DNA of 34,403 bases from an uncultured Pseudomonadales bacterium (GTDB lineage: Bacteria > Pseudomonadota > Gammaproteobacteria > Pseudomonadales > Pseudohongiellaceae): contig CALSUH010000018.1 in NCBI GenBank assembly GCA_943789485.1, positions 1 to 34,403 on the forward strand, written 5' to 3'. The position numbers were made by a program, and so were the translations under genes. The notes beneath the pieces were generated by a model. The model was not told the origin of the DNA and did no database searches. It saw nothing but the letters and a program-made list of their open reading frames with translations. Positions 16,695 to 25,913 of the stretch are shown in pieces (positions within the stretch are counted from its first letter, which is position 1; each line of letters starts with the position of its first letter).

Positions 16695-18545
16695 ATGAGC
16701 TATCAAGTCCTAGCCCGTAAATGGCGACCTAGTAACTTCTCCCAAGTCGCTGGACAGGCTCATGTTCTCAAGTCCCTTACTAATGCGCTGGATAATGAGC
16801 GGCTGCACCATGCCTATCTCTTTACCGGTACCCGGGGTGTAGGTAAGACCACGCTCGCGCGCATACTCGCGAAATGTCTAAACTGTGAGGAGGGTATTCG
16901 CTCTGTCCCCTGCGAGAAATGTGATTCTTGTAAGGAGATAAACGAAGGACGATTCATAGATCTGATCGAAATCGACGCGGCGTCACGCACGAAAGTTGAG
17001 GAAATGCGCGAGCTGCTCGAAAATGTGCAGTACCTGCCTAGTAGAGGTCGATTCAAGGTATACCTCATCGATGAGGTACATATGCTCTCTAATCATAGCT
17101 TTAACGCTTTGCTCAAGACTCTCGAAGAGCCTCCGTCGCATGTGAAATTCCTATTCGCGACCACGGATCCACAGAAGTTGCCGATTACGGTCCTCTCGAG
17201 ATGCCTACAGTTTAATCTGAAGAACCTAAGCCCGCAGTTGATTGCTGAATACCTTGGCTCTGTGTTGGAGAAAGAGAAGATAGAATTCGAGGAGGAAGCG
17301 CTGTGGCAGATTTCCTCTGCCGCGTCCGGAAGCATGCGCGATGCACTTACGCTTGTTGATCAGGCTATTTCCTACTGCGAGGGCAAAGTCGCCGCTGGTG
17401 GCGTTATCGAGATGCTGGGTGTGCCGCCGCAGAAACAAGTCTATGCACTATTAAAAGGTATGGCATCACGGTCAGTCTCTACAATCCTTGAGCTCATTCG
17501 CGATATCTCAGAACAGACTCCAGATTATAGTCATACTCTAGATAGCCTGTTATCCACGTTGCACCGTGTAGCTATTGCGCAGATCGAGCCGAAGGCCGCG
17601 GACAACAGTTATGGAGACATGCAGCAAATACTAGAGTTGGCGTCTTTGATCAGCGCTGAGGATGTGCAGCTGTATTATCAAATGGGAATCAAGGGTAGGG
17701 AAGATTTGCGACTCTCGGCGGAGGTACGAACAGCCTTCGAGATGCTGCTGATTCGCATGCTGGTATTTTCTCCGAGTTATGTAGAACCGACTGATTTAGA
17801 GCCTGTTAGTTTAGGGGCTAAGGAAAACACCGATCCCTCGACGGCTAATGAGTCCAACAACGCCGCGGGCAGCGCTACAGAAGTCGAAAAAAAAAAGAGT
17901 GAACTAACAGACGAATCAGTATTGCCCCAGCCGCTTCAGGAGCCTGAGCGGTTCAGCGAGGAACTCATAGAGGTATCTGTCGAAGCGCCCGCTGATCTTC
18001 AAATAGAACAATCGAGTGGTAGCGGGCAGAATTATGTTGAGACAGCGAACGAAGAGGCTATTGATGCTCATCAAGGACATCGAGAAGATTCTAAAGAGGG
18101 TGGCGAAAGCGACGAACCAGCCAGCGTAGCCTCGATAGGAAAGATAACGCTAGATTCATTAAGTCCCCAGAGTTGGTTACGCCTCTATCCACGGCTCGAA
18201 ATAACTGGCATAGCAGCGAATGTTCTTGCCAATTCGGACTTTCAGCGAGCAGGCTCAAGCAGTATACACTTCATATTGGACCATTCTCAGAGCGCCGTTT
18301 TCAGCGAAGAGTTATTGCCAAAAATTTCCCAAGCATTGAGCAGCTATTTTGCTGTCGAGGTAGCGGTGCAAATTGAGATAGGCGATGCGAAGAATGAAAC
18401 ACCGGCGATGTTGAGTCAAAGATTAAAACAAGAGAAGCATGTTGCGATGGTCAACGATTTCGAGAGTGATGAAAATGTGCAGGGATTACTGAAGCATTTT
18501 TCGGGCACTCTAGCAAAAGAAACTATAGCACCCAATAAGGATTAA
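16695..18545 (+). CDS. dnaX: DNA polymerase III subunits tau and gamma
   Basis: DnaX is the clamp-loader ATPase; the full tau form also tethers the polymerase and helicase. Residues 1-170 hold the AAA+ core: Walker [10 protein letters not shown] (45-53), a zinc module with Cys64, Cys73, Cys76 and Cys79, Walker B LIDEVH (124-129) and the SRC motif (168-170). A low-complexity acidic linker of about 370-485 leads to the tau-specific C-terminus (about 495-616). A slippery A10-G run at 17887-17897 contains A AAA AAG followed by AGT GAA; a -1 shift gives AAA GAG TGA, ending the protein at residue 402 as a gamma form, just as in E. coli. The gene starts an apparent operon with ybaB and recR (8-bp gaps). 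Confidence 0.96.
   Translation: MSYQVLARKWRPSNFSQVAGQAHVLKSLTNALDNERLHHAYLFTGTRGVGKTTLARILAKCLNCEEGIRSVPCEKCDSCKEINEGRFIDLIEIDAASRTKVEEMRELLENVQYLPSRGRFKVYLIDEVHMLSNHSFNALLKTLEEPPSHVKFLFATTDPQKLPITVLSRCLQFNLKNLSPQLIAEYLGSVLEKEKIEFEEEALWQISSAASGSMRDALTLVDQAISYCEGKVAAGGVIEMLGVPPQKQVYALLKGMASRSVSTILELIRDISEQTPDYSHTLDSLLSTLHRVAIAQIEPKAADNSYGDMQQILELASLISAEDVQLYYQMGIKGREDLRLSAEVRTAFEMLLIRMLVFSPSYVEPTDLEPVSLGAKENTDPSTANESNNAAGSATEVEKKKSELTDESVLPQPLQEPERFSEELIEVSVEAPADLQIEQSSGSGQNYVETANEEAIDAHQGHREDSKEGGESDEPASVASIGKITLDSLSPQSWLRLYPRLEITGIAANVLANSDFQRAGSSSIHFILDHSQSAVFSEELLPKISQALSSYFAVEVAVQIEIGDAKNETPAMLSQRLKQEKHVAMVNDFESDENVQGLLKHFSGTLAKETIAPNKD
17891..17951 (+). promoter_or_regulatory. Programmed -1 frameshift site in dnaX
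   Basis: The heptamer A AAA AAG is at 17891-17897 in the correct phase. The -1 frame reads GAG then TGA at 17900-17902. A stem of CCGC-TCAG with CTGA-GCGG (17931-17951, one bulged T, loop GAGC) lies 33 nt downstream, further than the E. coli stimulatory hairpin. No upstream Shine-Dalgarno-like stimulator is evident. The A10 run could also permit transcriptional slippage. Confidence 0.75.
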
Positions 18546-18553
18546 TAACGAGT

Positions 18554-18874
18554 ATGACCGATTTGAACGAAATCATGAAGCAAGCGAAACTGATGCAAGA
18601 GAAGTTTCAAAAGGCTCAGACAGAGCAGCTAAAAACGAAAACAGAAGGTGAATCCGGTGCCGGCTTGGTCAGGGTCACAATGAACGGGAAGCATGACGTC
18701 ATCAGCGTCAGACTCGATGATGCGTTGATGAGCGAGGACAAAGTTGTGATCGAAGACTTGCTTGCTGCAGCTGTAAATGATGCTGTTAGGAAGGTCGAAG
18801 AGACTAATAAAGAATCGCTAAGCGGTATGACTGGCGGAATGAAAATGCCAGATGGCTTTAAGTTTCCTTTCTAG
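18554..18874 (+). CDS. ybaB: YbaB/EbfC nucleoid-associated protein
   Basis: This small dimeric DNA-binding protein is thought to help shape the nucleoid and is linked to recombination repair through its fixed place between dnaX and recR. It has 106 residues. The N-terminal helix [20 protein letters not shown] is amphipathic, the middle has [13 protein letters not shown] and [18 protein letters not shown], and the C-terminus ends in PDGFKFPF like its homologues. The start lies 8 bp after dnaX, and recR follows 8 bp later, so the three genes are surely co-transcribed. Confidence 0.95.
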   Translation: MTDLNEIMKQAKLMQEKFQKAQTEQLKTKTEGESGAGLVRVTMNGKHDVISVRLDDALMSEDKVVIEDLLAAAVNDAVRKVEETNKESLSGMTGGMKMPDGFKFPF

Positions 18875-18882
18875 GAGTAGTT

Positions 18883-19488
18883 GTGAATTCCAGCCCCCTA
18901 ATTGATCAGCTCATTGAAGCTTTTCGCTGCCTTCCAGGTGTCGGGCCCAAATCGGCTCAGCGCATGACCCTGCATTTGTTGGAAAGAAACCGGGCGGGCG
19001 GACAGAAGCTTAGCGAATCACTGAGCGTTGCTTTAAATGAGGTTGGAAACTGCGTTCACTGCCGCACATTAACAGAAGAAGAGACCTGCCGTATCTGTGC
19101 AAGCAGGTCGCGTAATCACACAATATGCTGTGTAGTAGAATCGCCCGCAGATATTTTCGCAATAGAACAATCGGGTTCATTTAGGGGTATCTATTTCGTA
19201 CTTATGGGGCACTTGTCGCCTATTGATGGCATTGGTCCGGAGCAGCTAGGCATAAGCCAATTGCTCGACAAGGTGAAAAACACTGATATCGAAGAAGTCA
19301 TAATTGCCTGCAACCCAAACGTTGAAGGAGATGCTACCGCCTACTACATTGCGGAGCAGTTGAAAAACTCCAGCGTACAGGTTTCCAGGATCGCACACGG
19401 CGTACCAGTTGGAGGGGAATTGGAATTTGTTGATGGCAGCACACTTATTCATGCCTTTGCAGGACGTAGATCCATGGAGCAAACATGA
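18883..19488 (+). CDS. recR: Recombination protein RecR
   Basis: RecR works with RecO (and RecF) to load RecA onto gapped single-stranded DNA. The 201-residue protein has the helix-hairpin-helix [12 protein letters not shown] (17-28), a zinc finger with Cys57, Cys60, Cys69 and Cys72, and a Toprim domain from about 80 with [12 protein letters not shown] and [13 protein letters not shown]. The start is GTG at 18883, preceded by AGGAG overlapping the end of ybaB. The last bases overlap rnd (ATGA), showing coupling. Confidence 0.96.
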   Translation: MNSSPLIDQLIEAFRCLPGVGPKSAQRMTLHLLERNRAGGQKLSESLSVALNEVGNCVHCRTLTEEETCRICASRSRNHTICCVVESPADIFAIEQSGSFRGIYFVLMGHLSPIDGIGPEQLGISQLLDKVKNTDIEEVIIACNPNVEGDATAYYIAEQLKNSSVQVSRIAHGVPVGGELEFVDGSTLIHAFAGRRSMEQT

Positions 19489-20660
19489 ACGAAACTCTAT
19501 TATGTGACGGTATGCCGATCGAATATGTTCGCGATACGGCCAGACTAAACACCCTTTGCGTGGAATGGGGAGCTGAGCAATTCCTCGCTGTGGACACGGA
19601 GTTCGAGCGAACTAGTACTTTCTATGCGCGTATAGGCTTGCTGCAAATTGCCGATACTAGGTGCTGCTATCTGGTCGACCCGCTCGCCATTGATGACTGG
19701 TCTGGGTTCAAGCAATTGCTTAGCACGCCATCATGCACCTTAGTAATGCATTCCTGTAGCGAAGACTTGAGTTTGTTACAAACCTTCTTAGGTTGTTTGC
19801 CAATTTCCCTATTTGATACGCAACTCGCCGCCGCCTTCCTTGGTATTGGGTTTAGTATTAGCTATCAAGGTTTGATCGAGCAGTTGCTTAGCGTGGTGGT
19901 GGCAAAAGACGAAACACGCTCGGATTGGATTAAGCGCCCGTTGTCAGATAAGCAAATTCATTATGCGGCTGCTGATGTCCGGTACTTACTGCAGGTTCGT
20001 GAAATTCTCAGCAAGCAGATCGAAAGTAAAGACATGGCAAATTGGTTGCGCGCAGAATGTAAGCAACAGCTTGTCATCGCTGCTCGACTTGAGCAGAAAT
20101 CCCAGTGGGAGTCTTATTATACAGATGTTAGTAATGCTTGGCGCCTCGATATCCACGGGCTACAAGCTCTGCAGCAGCTATGTGTTTGGCGGGAGCAGAA
20201 GGCACGACAGAGAAATAAACCGCGCAGCTGGATCGTTAAGGACAACGACCTCTTGAGTCTATGCGCGGCTGCGTCCGGCCCTCTCAAGTCAGGCAATTTT
20301 ACCTTAGGCGTGGTTAGCAATGCGGAAGGTGTAGATGGCCGCTTCCTGTCGCGTAACGCACCAGAGCTGTATCAATTGCTTAAGGATTCATCGAATAGAA
20401 GTGCAGTAGACCCAACTCTGCTAAACAAGCCCCTGAGCGCATCTCTTAGAAATAAACTGAAGCTAAGTAGGCTGGTGGCTAACGCGAAGGCGGAGGAGCT
20501 AGGCATGTCTCCTGAGTTACTAGCTCGCAAGAAATTCCTCGTGGAATTGCTCAGAAGCTTTGAAAGAGATGGAGAATTACAATGGTCAGGCGATTTCGTA
20601 GGGTGGCGGCGCGATCTGTTAGAGCCTGAACTCACCGCGATAATTACTAAGGACGATTGA
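19485..20660 (+). CDS. rnd: Ribonuclease D
   Basis: RNase D is a 3'-5' exoribonuclease that trims the 3' ends of tRNA precursors. It is 391 residues long. The DEDDy catalytic residues are visible: Asp37 and Glu39 (AVDTEFER), Asp94 (SCSEDLSLL), and Tyr160 with Asp164 ([10 protein letters not shown]). An HRDC domain follows (about 210-290: [21 protein letters not shown]), then a second HRDC-like helical region to the C-terminus. The start overlaps the recR stop by 4 bp, and its own stop overlaps the next gene's ATG. In many relatives ycgL lies between rnd and ycgN; it is absent here. Confidence 0.95.
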   Translation: MNETLLCDGMPIEYVRDTARLNTLCVEWGAEQFLAVDTEFERTSTFYARIGLLQIADTRCCYLVDPLAIDDWSGFKQLLSTPSCTLVMHSCSEDLSLLQTFLGCLPISLFDTQLAAAFLGIGFSISYQGLIEQLLSVVVAKDETRSDWIKRPLSDKQIHYAAADVRYLLQVREILSKQIESKDMANWLRAECKQQLVIAARLEQKSQWESYYTDVSNAWRLDIHGLQALQQLCVWREQKARQRNKPRSWIVKDNDLLSLCAAASGPLKSGNFTLGVVSNAEGVDGRFLSRNAPELYQLLKDSSNRSAVDPTLLNKPLSASLRNKLKLSRLVANAKAEELGMSPELLARKKFLVELLRSFERDGELQWSGDFVGWRRDLLEPELTAIITKDD

Positions 20661-21121
20661 TGACTGCTGCTAACGCTGGATTGCGACCAAAATTCTGGGA
20701 GCTGCCGTTAGATGAGCTAAACTCCGAGGAATGGGAGGGGCTTTGTGATGGATGTGGGCGTTGTTGTCTTAAGAAATTCACCGACGAGGATAGCAATGAG
20801 GTCCGCTATACACGGATTGTATGCCGTTATTTCGATGAAAAAACCAGCCTCTGTGGCTGCTATGAGGCTCGTACAGAATTGGTTCCCGATTGCCTCGACG
20901 TGCGGGAAATGAATCTTCAGACGAGTACTTGGATGCCCGATACCTGTGCCTATAAACTTCGTTTCAGTGGTGAGGAGCTGTTTGACTGGCATCCGTTGCT
21001 GGCTGGCTCGGATAAGAAAATGGCAGCTGCAGGTATATTGCTCGAAGATAGGGTGATTTCTGAGGAGTATGTACACCCTGACGGTTTCGAAGAACACCTT
21101 ATTCGATGGGTCAAGGCGTAA
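20660..21121 (+). CDS. ycgN: YcgN-family cysteine-cluster protein (UPF0260)
   Basis: This is a 153-residue soluble protein of the YcgN/UPF0260 family, whose molecular role is unknown. The family has a conserved cysteine set suggesting metal or Fe-S binding. Here the set includes CDGCGRCCLKKF, VCRYF, LCGCYEAR, PDCLDV and TCAYKL. DTCAYKLRFSGEEL and DWHPLLAGS also match the family. A TTG lies one codon upstream at 20657, but the ATG at 20660 overlaps the rnd stop (TGATG) and is preferred. Its stop in turn overlaps the next gene (TAATG). Confidence 0.9.
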   Translation: MTAANAGLRPKFWELPLDELNSEEWEGLCDGCGRCCLKKFTDEDSNEVRYTRIVCRYFDEKTSLCGCYEARTELVPDCLDVREMNLQTSTWMPDTCAYKLRFSGEELFDWHPLLAGSDKKMAAAGILLEDRVISEEYVHPDGFEEHLIRWVKA

Positions 21122-21504
21122 TGGATTCGATCGGCAATTACTGGTTCTTCTGGACCCTGTATTTAGGTGCGGCGGTACTTTTTACTGGCATTTTTTGGAG
21201 AGTAACTCGATTCAAGCGAGCGATTTGGGCTTCTTATAGTCTCCGTGCGGTTGCGATAGCTGTTATTTTTACCCCTTGGTACAGCAATTCTCAGGAAAGC
21301 GTGATGGCCCCCGCGCTTATGGTAGTGGCTCTTGACGCTATTACCGGAGGTTTTGGAGCTGCTTTCAGGAGTTTCGTGCCTCTTATTTTAGCAGTGCTCT
21401 TTGCCCTGCTGCTGGCTGGAGTGATGTCTTTTTTCAAAAAGAGGAAAGACCGAAAAAATCTAAATAACGAGAAGACAAAGAGTAAACCTAAAGTAACAAA
21501 GTGA
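21121..21504 (+). CDS. Small integral membrane protein, unknown function
   Basis: I do not recognise this 127-residue protein. It has three to four hydrophobic segments (about 6-26, 40-54, 61-82, 85-105), a basic cluster after the first (RVTRFKR) and a highly basic, disordered-looking tail (FKKRKDRKNLNNEKTKSKPK), so the C-terminus is probably cytoplasmic. It has no cysteine. An in-frame ATG exists at 21106, but the ATG at 21121 overlaps the ycgN stop as TAATG and is the likelier start. It is the last gene of the dnaX-ybaB-recR-rnd-ycgN run and is followed by a hairpin. Confidence 0.75.
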   Translation: MDSIGNYWFFWTLYLGAAVLFTGIFWRVTRFKRAIWASYSLRAVAIAVIFTPWYSNSQESVMAPALMVVALDAITGGFGAAFRSFVPLILAVLFALLLAGVMSFFKKRKDRKNLNNEKTKSKPKVTK

Positions 21505-21525
21505 TTATCTGAAACAGATAATTTC
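21504..21525 (+). terminator. Hairpin ending the dnaX-rnd operon
   Basis: ATTATCTG, loop AAA and CAGATAAT form a perfect 8-bp stem overlapping the stop codon of the preceding gene, followed by TTCC. The stem is AT-rich and the T-tract short, so it may be a weak terminator or an mRNA-stabilising end. Confidence 0.5.
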
Positions 21526-21758
21526 CGTGTGCGCGAATTTATTGCAGGGATTTTCCTCTCTTTGGCAATAATTGAAAATTTACTAATTTAACACCACAGT
21601 TTAGCAAGCAGAGGTTTGTCTTGGCCTGTGGTTTTATCAGGCTAGTCGTCGGTGGTCTTATCAATTACTGTTCCTGGACGGCGGATTGCTCTGGCACTGT
21701 ATCATGCTAGCTGTGCTGATGACTTTCTAGTGTCTTGGATGCTCCCCTTATTAGGCGC

Positions 21759-21965
21759 ATGTTGATCGTAGGCTGCAAAGGTAATCAGCCAAACCTCCTA
21801 AGCTACGCCGCTGTCTGCCTCAGCGTTGCCATCGCTCTCAGATTCCTTCTCGTCAGCGCAGCTTTCGCGAATGAACCGCACCAGCATAAATTAGATGCAA
21901 TATCTTCCAATGTGTTCAAGGGCTTATGGCGCGGCTGGACGCTTCAGGATAGACGCTCTAGATAG
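21759..21965 (+). CDS. Possible small exported peptide (doubtful)
   Basis: The reading frame from the ATG at 21759 encodes 68 residues: a short N-terminal part with one lysine, a hydrophobic core (YAAVCLSVAIALRFLLVSAA) and a signal-peptidase-like AFA followed by NEPHQHK, then a short basic tail. An in-frame TTG exists at 21735. There is no good Shine-Dalgarno sequence, no recognised family and no operon support. It may be a chance frame. Confidence 0.2.
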   Translation: MLIVGCKGNQPNLLSYAAVCLSVAIALRFLLVSAAFANEPHQHKLDAISSNVFKGLWRGWTLQDRRSR

Positions 21966-22032
21966 GGAAATGAGACCTAGGGTTTGGAACTGAAGGGTTT
22001 ACCAGTAAAACCCATTCAAAAAGTAGGGTTTA

Positions 22033-22075
22033 GCGCCGCTTGCTCTCAGCCAGGCTAGGTCGCACTAAGCGGCGC
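22033..22075. repeat. Inverted repeat with 9-bp GC-rich arms
   Basis: GCGCCGCTT (22033-22041) and AAGCGGCGC (22067-22075) are exact complements separated by 25 nt. It lies about 80 bp upstream of moxR. Transcribed, it would form a strong stem; no T-run follows directly, so it is not a standard terminator. Confidence 0.7.
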
Positions 22076-22153
22076 AAAATCTGGTTTTTCCTGTATTAAT
22101 AGGGGGCTGGTGTTTACAATACGCGCACGCAAATTAAGCAGTGGAAAAGATTG

Positions 22154-22996
22154 ATGAATTTTACCGGTACCGACGAGTATGTAGCGACAAACGAATTGCA
22201 GTTGGCCGTCAACGCGGCAATTGCACTGCAAAAACCCTTGTTAATTAAAGGCGAGCCCGGCACGGGTAAGACGATGCTGGCAGAGCAGATTGCCAAATCC
22301 CTGAATTTGCCTCTGATTCAATGGCACATCAAATCAACTACGAAGGCACAGCAAGGTCTGTATGAATACGATGCGGTCTCACGATTGCGCGATTCGCAGT
22401 TAGGCGACGATAAAGTTCACGATATCGGCAACTATATCGTGCCAGGCAAACTCTGGGAGTCTTTTGAATCCGGCGATCAGTCAATATTGCTGATCGATGA
22501 AATAGACAAAGCCGATATCGAATTTCCAAATGACTTGCTCTTGGAGCTCGATAAGATGGAATTTTTCGTCTATGAGACGAAGGAGTTGATCAAGGCGAAA
22601 ACGCGGCCTATCGTTATTATTACGAGTAATAACGAGAAAGAACTCCCCGATGCTTTTCTTCGTCGCTGCTTCTTTCACTACATCGAGTTTCCAGATTCTC
22701 AGACTATGGAAAAAATAGTCGATGTGCATTACCCAAATCTTAAGAAGGAATTACTCTCTCAAGCGATGGATGTGTTTTTCGATGTGAGGAAAATACCTGG
22801 TTTAAAGAAGAAGCCTTCAACGTCTGAGCTGATCGACTGGCTGAAGCTGCTAATGGCCGATGACATACCAGAAGATGTGCTGAAGAATCGCAGCGCAAAG
22901 AATGCTATCCCACCTCTATATGGCGCGCTGTTAAAGAACGAACAAGATGTGCACCTATTAGAGAAGTTGGCCTTTATGCACAGAGCGAAGAGCTAG
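22154..22996 (+). CDS. MoxR-family AAA+ ATPase
   Basis: This is a 280-residue AAA+ protein of the MoxR type, the group that works with von Willebrand factor A proteins as chaperones for enzyme maturation, metal insertion or complex assembly. Walker A GEPGTGKT is at 33-40, Walker B ILLIDEID at 111-118, sensor-1 asparagines at 159-160 (ITSNNEKELPDAF) and the arginine finger region FLRRC at 169-172. A C-terminal lid extends from about 200. An in-frame TTG lies just upstream at 22151; the ATG at 22154 has GGAAAAG placed correctly and is preferred. The VWA gene follows after 40 bp. The target is unknown. Confidence 0.9.
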   Translation: MNFTGTDEYVATNELQLAVNAAIALQKPLLIKGEPGTGKTMLAEQIAKSLNLPLIQWHIKSTTKAQQGLYEYDAVSRLRDSQLGDDKVHDIGNYIVPGKLWESFESGDQSILLIDEIDKADIEFPNDLLLELDKMEFFVYETKELIKAKTRPIVIITSNNEKELPDAFLRRCFFHYIEFPDSQTMEKIVDVHYPNLKKELLSQAMDVFFDVRKIPGLKKKPSTSELIDWLKLLMADDIPEDVLKNRSAKNAIPPLYGALLKNEQDVHLLEKLAFMHRAKS

Positions 22997-23036
22997 TCTC
23001 GGGCAGTCCGATGCTTGACTTGGTAGAGACTCAGTT

Positions 23037-24215
23037 ATGCTGATTAATTTTTTTATGACCCTCAAGCAGGAGCGGCTTCCCGTCTCCTTCACCGAACTGT
23101 TCTCCCTGCTTGAATGTCTGAAGCAAAATGTGATCTTCGCGAATGTCGAGGATTTCTACTATCTGTCACGACTGTGCTTTGTCAAAGATGAAAAGAACTT
23201 CGATAAGTTCGACATAGCCTTTGGTAAGTATTTCGAGAACGTCGATGCTATTAACGATCTTGCGATGTACCAGATACCCGATGACTGGCTGCGTAAGCAA
23301 ATGGAGTCTATGCTAAGCGATGAAGAGAAAGCATCGATCGACGCGCTGGGCGGCTTAGACAAGCTCATGGAAGAATTCCGAAAGCGAATGGAAGAGCAGA
23401 AGAAGAGACACGAAGGCGGCAATAAGTGGGTCGGTACTGGAGGTACATCACCGTTTGGGGCCTATGGATACAATCCCGAAGGAATTCGCATTGGGCAACA
23501 AGAGGGCCGCAACGGGAGTGCCGTCAAGGTATGGGACAAACGCAACTACCGCGATCTGGACGATTCGGTGGAAATCGGAACGAGAAATATCAAGATGGCA
23601 CTGCGTCGGCTACGTAAATTCGCGAGAACCGGCGCGGAGGAAGAGCTGGATATTAGCGACACCATCTCATCGACAGCCAAAAATGCGGGGCTACTCGACA
23701 TTAAAATGGTGCCAGAACGTCACAACTCCGTGAAGGTCTTGTTGTTTTTCGATGTAGGTGGGTCGATGGATCCGCACGTTAAGTTATGCGAAGAATTGTT
23801 TTCCGCCGCGCGAACAGAATTTAAGCATCTTAAGTATTTCTATTTCCATAACTTCATCTACGAATCTGTGTGGTCAAAGAGTATCCGGCGCCACGCGGAG
23901 ACGACATCTACGTTTGACATACTTCATAAGTATTCCAAAGACTACAAAGTTATATTCGTAGGGGACGCTACTATGGCACCCTATGAGGTGACCCATGTCG
24001 GAGGCAGTATCGAGCATTACAACGACGAGGCGGGCGCAGTTTGGATAAAGCGACTTACAGATGTGTTCGATAATGTAGTCTGGATCAACCCAACACCGAA
24101 AGACTTTTGGGAGCACAGCTACTCAATCGAAGTGGTTAGAGAACTCGTAGAAAATCGAATGTTTCCTCTTTCTGTTAAGGGTCTAGAAGAAGCCATGACT
24201 CTGTTGACTAAGTAA
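23037..24215 (+). CDS. CoxE-like VWA-domain protein
   Basis: This is the expected partner of the MoxR ATPase. The 392-residue protein has an N-terminal helical region (1-125) with a charged stretch EEFRKRMEEQKKRHEGG, a glycine-rich link (128-165), and a C-terminal VWA domain from about 230. The metal-site (MIDAS) motif reads DVGGSM at 239-244 where the canonical form is D-x-S-x-S, so the first serine is glycine; I recall DVGGSM in other members of this CoxE-like group. Later elements are VIFVGDATM and WINPTPKDFWEHSYS. The ATG at 23037 has a modest purine stretch upstream. Its stop overlaps the fadD start (TAATG). Such pairs serve substrate remodelling in the cytoplasm; the substrate here is not known. 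Confidence 0.88.
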   Translation: MLINFFMTLKQERLPVSFTELFSLLECLKQNVIFANVEDFYYLSRLCFVKDEKNFDKFDIAFGKYFENVDAINDLAMYQIPDDWLRKQMESMLSDEEKASIDALGGLDKLMEEFRKRMEEQKKRHEGGNKWVGTGGTSPFGAYGYNPEGIRIGQQEGRNGSAVKVWDKRNYRDLDDSVEIGTRNIKMALRRLRKFARTGAEEELDISDTISSTAKNAGLLDIKMVPERHNSVKVLLFFDVGGSMDPHVKLCEELFSAARTEFKHLKYFYFHNFIYESVWSKSIRRHAETTSTFDILHKYSKDYKVIFVGDATMAPYEVTHVGGSIEHYNDEAGAVWIKRLTDVFDNVVWINPTPKDFWEHSYSIEVVRELVENRMFPLSVKGLEEAMTLLTK

Positions 24216-25858
24216 TGACTATGATTGAGAAACTTAGCGACGAACTGCGTCCTGAAAGGTTTTCAAAGCTATCGCAGGTAGTTGGTGAATTCTGTAGCGA
24301 GCATGCAGAATTACCTGCGTTCACCTGTTTCGGAAGAACTTTAGATTACAGTGAGGTCGACGAGTTAAGCGACCGCTTTGCACATTACCTAATTACCCAA
24401 ACTAGTCTAAAGCCTGGCGATAGGATAGCAATCCAACTGCCGAATATTCTTCAATTTCCTATAGCTTTCTATGGAGCGACTCGGGCTGGATTAGTAGTAG
24501 TTAATACGAACCCGCTGTACACAGATAAAGAGATGGCGCACCAGTTCAAGGACTCGCGTGTTAAAGGCATCGTGATCCTGTCTAACTTCTGTAGCAAGTT
24601 AGAAGGCATATTACCCGAAACCGAAATAGAAACAGTCATCGTGACTCAGTTGGGTGATGTTCAGAATCCTTTCAAACGTCTTTTACTGAATTTCACCATC
24701 AAAACACTACGCAAACTAGTGCCGGCATACTCTTTGTGTGGCGCGAAAGACTTCCAGACAATAATTGATACGCAGGTACCTAAATTTGATTATCCCGAAT
24801 CGGGTCAAGGCGATGACATAGCCTTGATTTTATACACCGGAGGCACCACTGGTGTAGCAAAGGGTGCCATGCTGAGCCATAATAATCTGATTATGAATAT
24901 GATGCAGCTGCGCTCTCGCTGCGTTGGTCTTATAGAAGATAAGATTGAAAACATACTGGCACCGCTGCCGCTGTACCACAGTTATGCATTTTTGCTGCAC
25001 TGTCTCACCATGCCCTTTGCGGGCAATCACAATATCTTGGTAACAAACCCTGGAGACACAGCCGGGCTAATTAAGCTGTTCAAGAAGTGGCCAATTAGTG
25101 GGTTTGTGGGTATCAATACTTTGTATCTTGCTTTACTGAGGCAAGAGGGATTTTCTAGCCTCGATTTTAGCGCCATGAAATTTTGTGGCGCAGGTGGCAT
25201 GGCCATGTCGACGTCCGTTAGTGAAGAATGGGTTAAGGTGACGGGTAACTCAGTTTATGAGGGTTACGGATTGACGGAGTGCTCCCCCGTTGTAGCTGTT
25301 AATTTTCCAGGCAAGGAGCGCGCTGGTAGCGTAGGCGCTGTTGTGCCAGAGACCGAAACAATGGTCATGAGCGATGATGGCGTTGAGGTTGCTGCAGGCG
25401 AGCGTGGGGAGCTTTGGATTCGCGGCCCGCAAGTAATGAAGGGCTACTGGCAAGCCGAGAAAGAGACTGCTGAGGCGCTAACTTGTGACGGTTGGTTCAA
25501 GACGGGCGACTATGTGGAAATTAGCGAAGATGGCTATATCTGTGTCGTCGATCGCAAGAAGGACATGATCCTCGTTTCTGGCTTCAATGTCTTTCCTAAC
25601 GAAATCGAAGACTGGGTCAATCGGCACCCAGATGTTTTAGAAAGTGCTGCAATTGGAGTGCCATCAGAAAAGACGGGTGAGTCGATCAAGCTTTTTATTG
25701 TGCCGAGTCAGAAAGATGTCGATATCGAATCTGTTCGGGCACATTGTAAAGAGGGATTGACCGCTTACAAGTTGCCACGAGAATTCGTTTTAATCGAAGA
25801 CATTCCTAAATCAATAATTGGGAAAATTTTACATAGAGAATTGCGCCAGAAGGGCTAG
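24215..25858 (+). CDS. fadD: Long-chain fatty acid-CoA ligase
   Basis: This adenylate-forming enzyme activates fatty acids to acyl-CoA for beta-oxidation or lipid synthesis. It is 547 residues long. The ATP-binding loop YTGGTTGVAKG is at 207-217, followed by YEGYGLTECSPVV in the middle, and the C-terminal signature segment GWFKTGDYVEISEDGYICVVDRKKDMILVSG, here broken into its recognisable parts GWFKTGDY and DRKKDMILVSGFNVFP. The catalytic lysine region PKSIIGKILHREL is at the end. It resembles E. coli FadD along its length. The ATG overlaps the VWA gene stop (TAATG), so expression is tied to the MoxR-VWA pair. Chain-length preference cannot be seen. Confidence 0.92.
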   Translation: MTMIEKLSDELRPERFSKLSQVVGEFCSEHAELPAFTCFGRTLDYSEVDELSDRFAHYLITQTSLKPGDRIAIQLPNILQFPIAFYGATRAGLVVVNTNPLYTDKEMAHQFKDSRVKGIVILSNFCSKLEGILPETEIETVIVTQLGDVQNPFKRLLLNFTIKTLRKLVPAYSLCGAKDFQTIIDTQVPKFDYPESGQGDDIALILYTGGTTGVAKGAMLSHNNLIMNMMQLRSRCVGLIEDKIENILAPLPLYHSYAFLLHCLTMPFAGNHNILVTNPGDTAGLIKLFKKWPISGFVGINTLYLALLRQEGFSSLDFSAMKFCGAGGMAMSTSVSEEWVKVTGNSVYEGYGLTECSPVVAVNFPGKERAGSVGAVVPETETMVMSDDGVEVAAGERGELWIRGPQVMKGYWQAEKETAEALTCDGWFKTGDYVEISEDGYICVVDRKKDMILVSGFNVFPNEIEDWVNRHPDVLESAAIGVPSEKTGESIKLFIVPSQKDVDIESVRAHCKEGLTAYKLPREFVLIEDIPKSIIGKILHRELRQKG

Positions 25859-25913
25859 CAGAAGTGCCTTTGTGAGAGAGTAACCCCCAGTCTACATCCG
25901 AAAACGGTAAACC

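Larger units (their letters stand above)
21526..22150. other. Long intergenic region before moxR
   Basis: About 625 bp without a firmly supported gene. It contains one weak reading frame (21759-21965, listed separately) and an inverted repeat GCGCCGCTT/AAGCGGCGC at 22033-22041 and 22067-22075. An AT-rich patch precedes moxR (TGTATTAAT near 22091-22099, TTTACAAT near 22114-22121), but no pair of hexamers with good spacing could be fixed as a promoter. Confidence 0.5.

Noticed and set aside
16489..16695. Plus-strand 68-residue frame
   Set aside because: It runs through the SRP RNA gene, whose structure explains the sequence.
21690..21712. Sigma-54-like TGGCAC...TGCT
   Set aside because: The GG-to-GC spacing is one base too long, and no clear gene follows.
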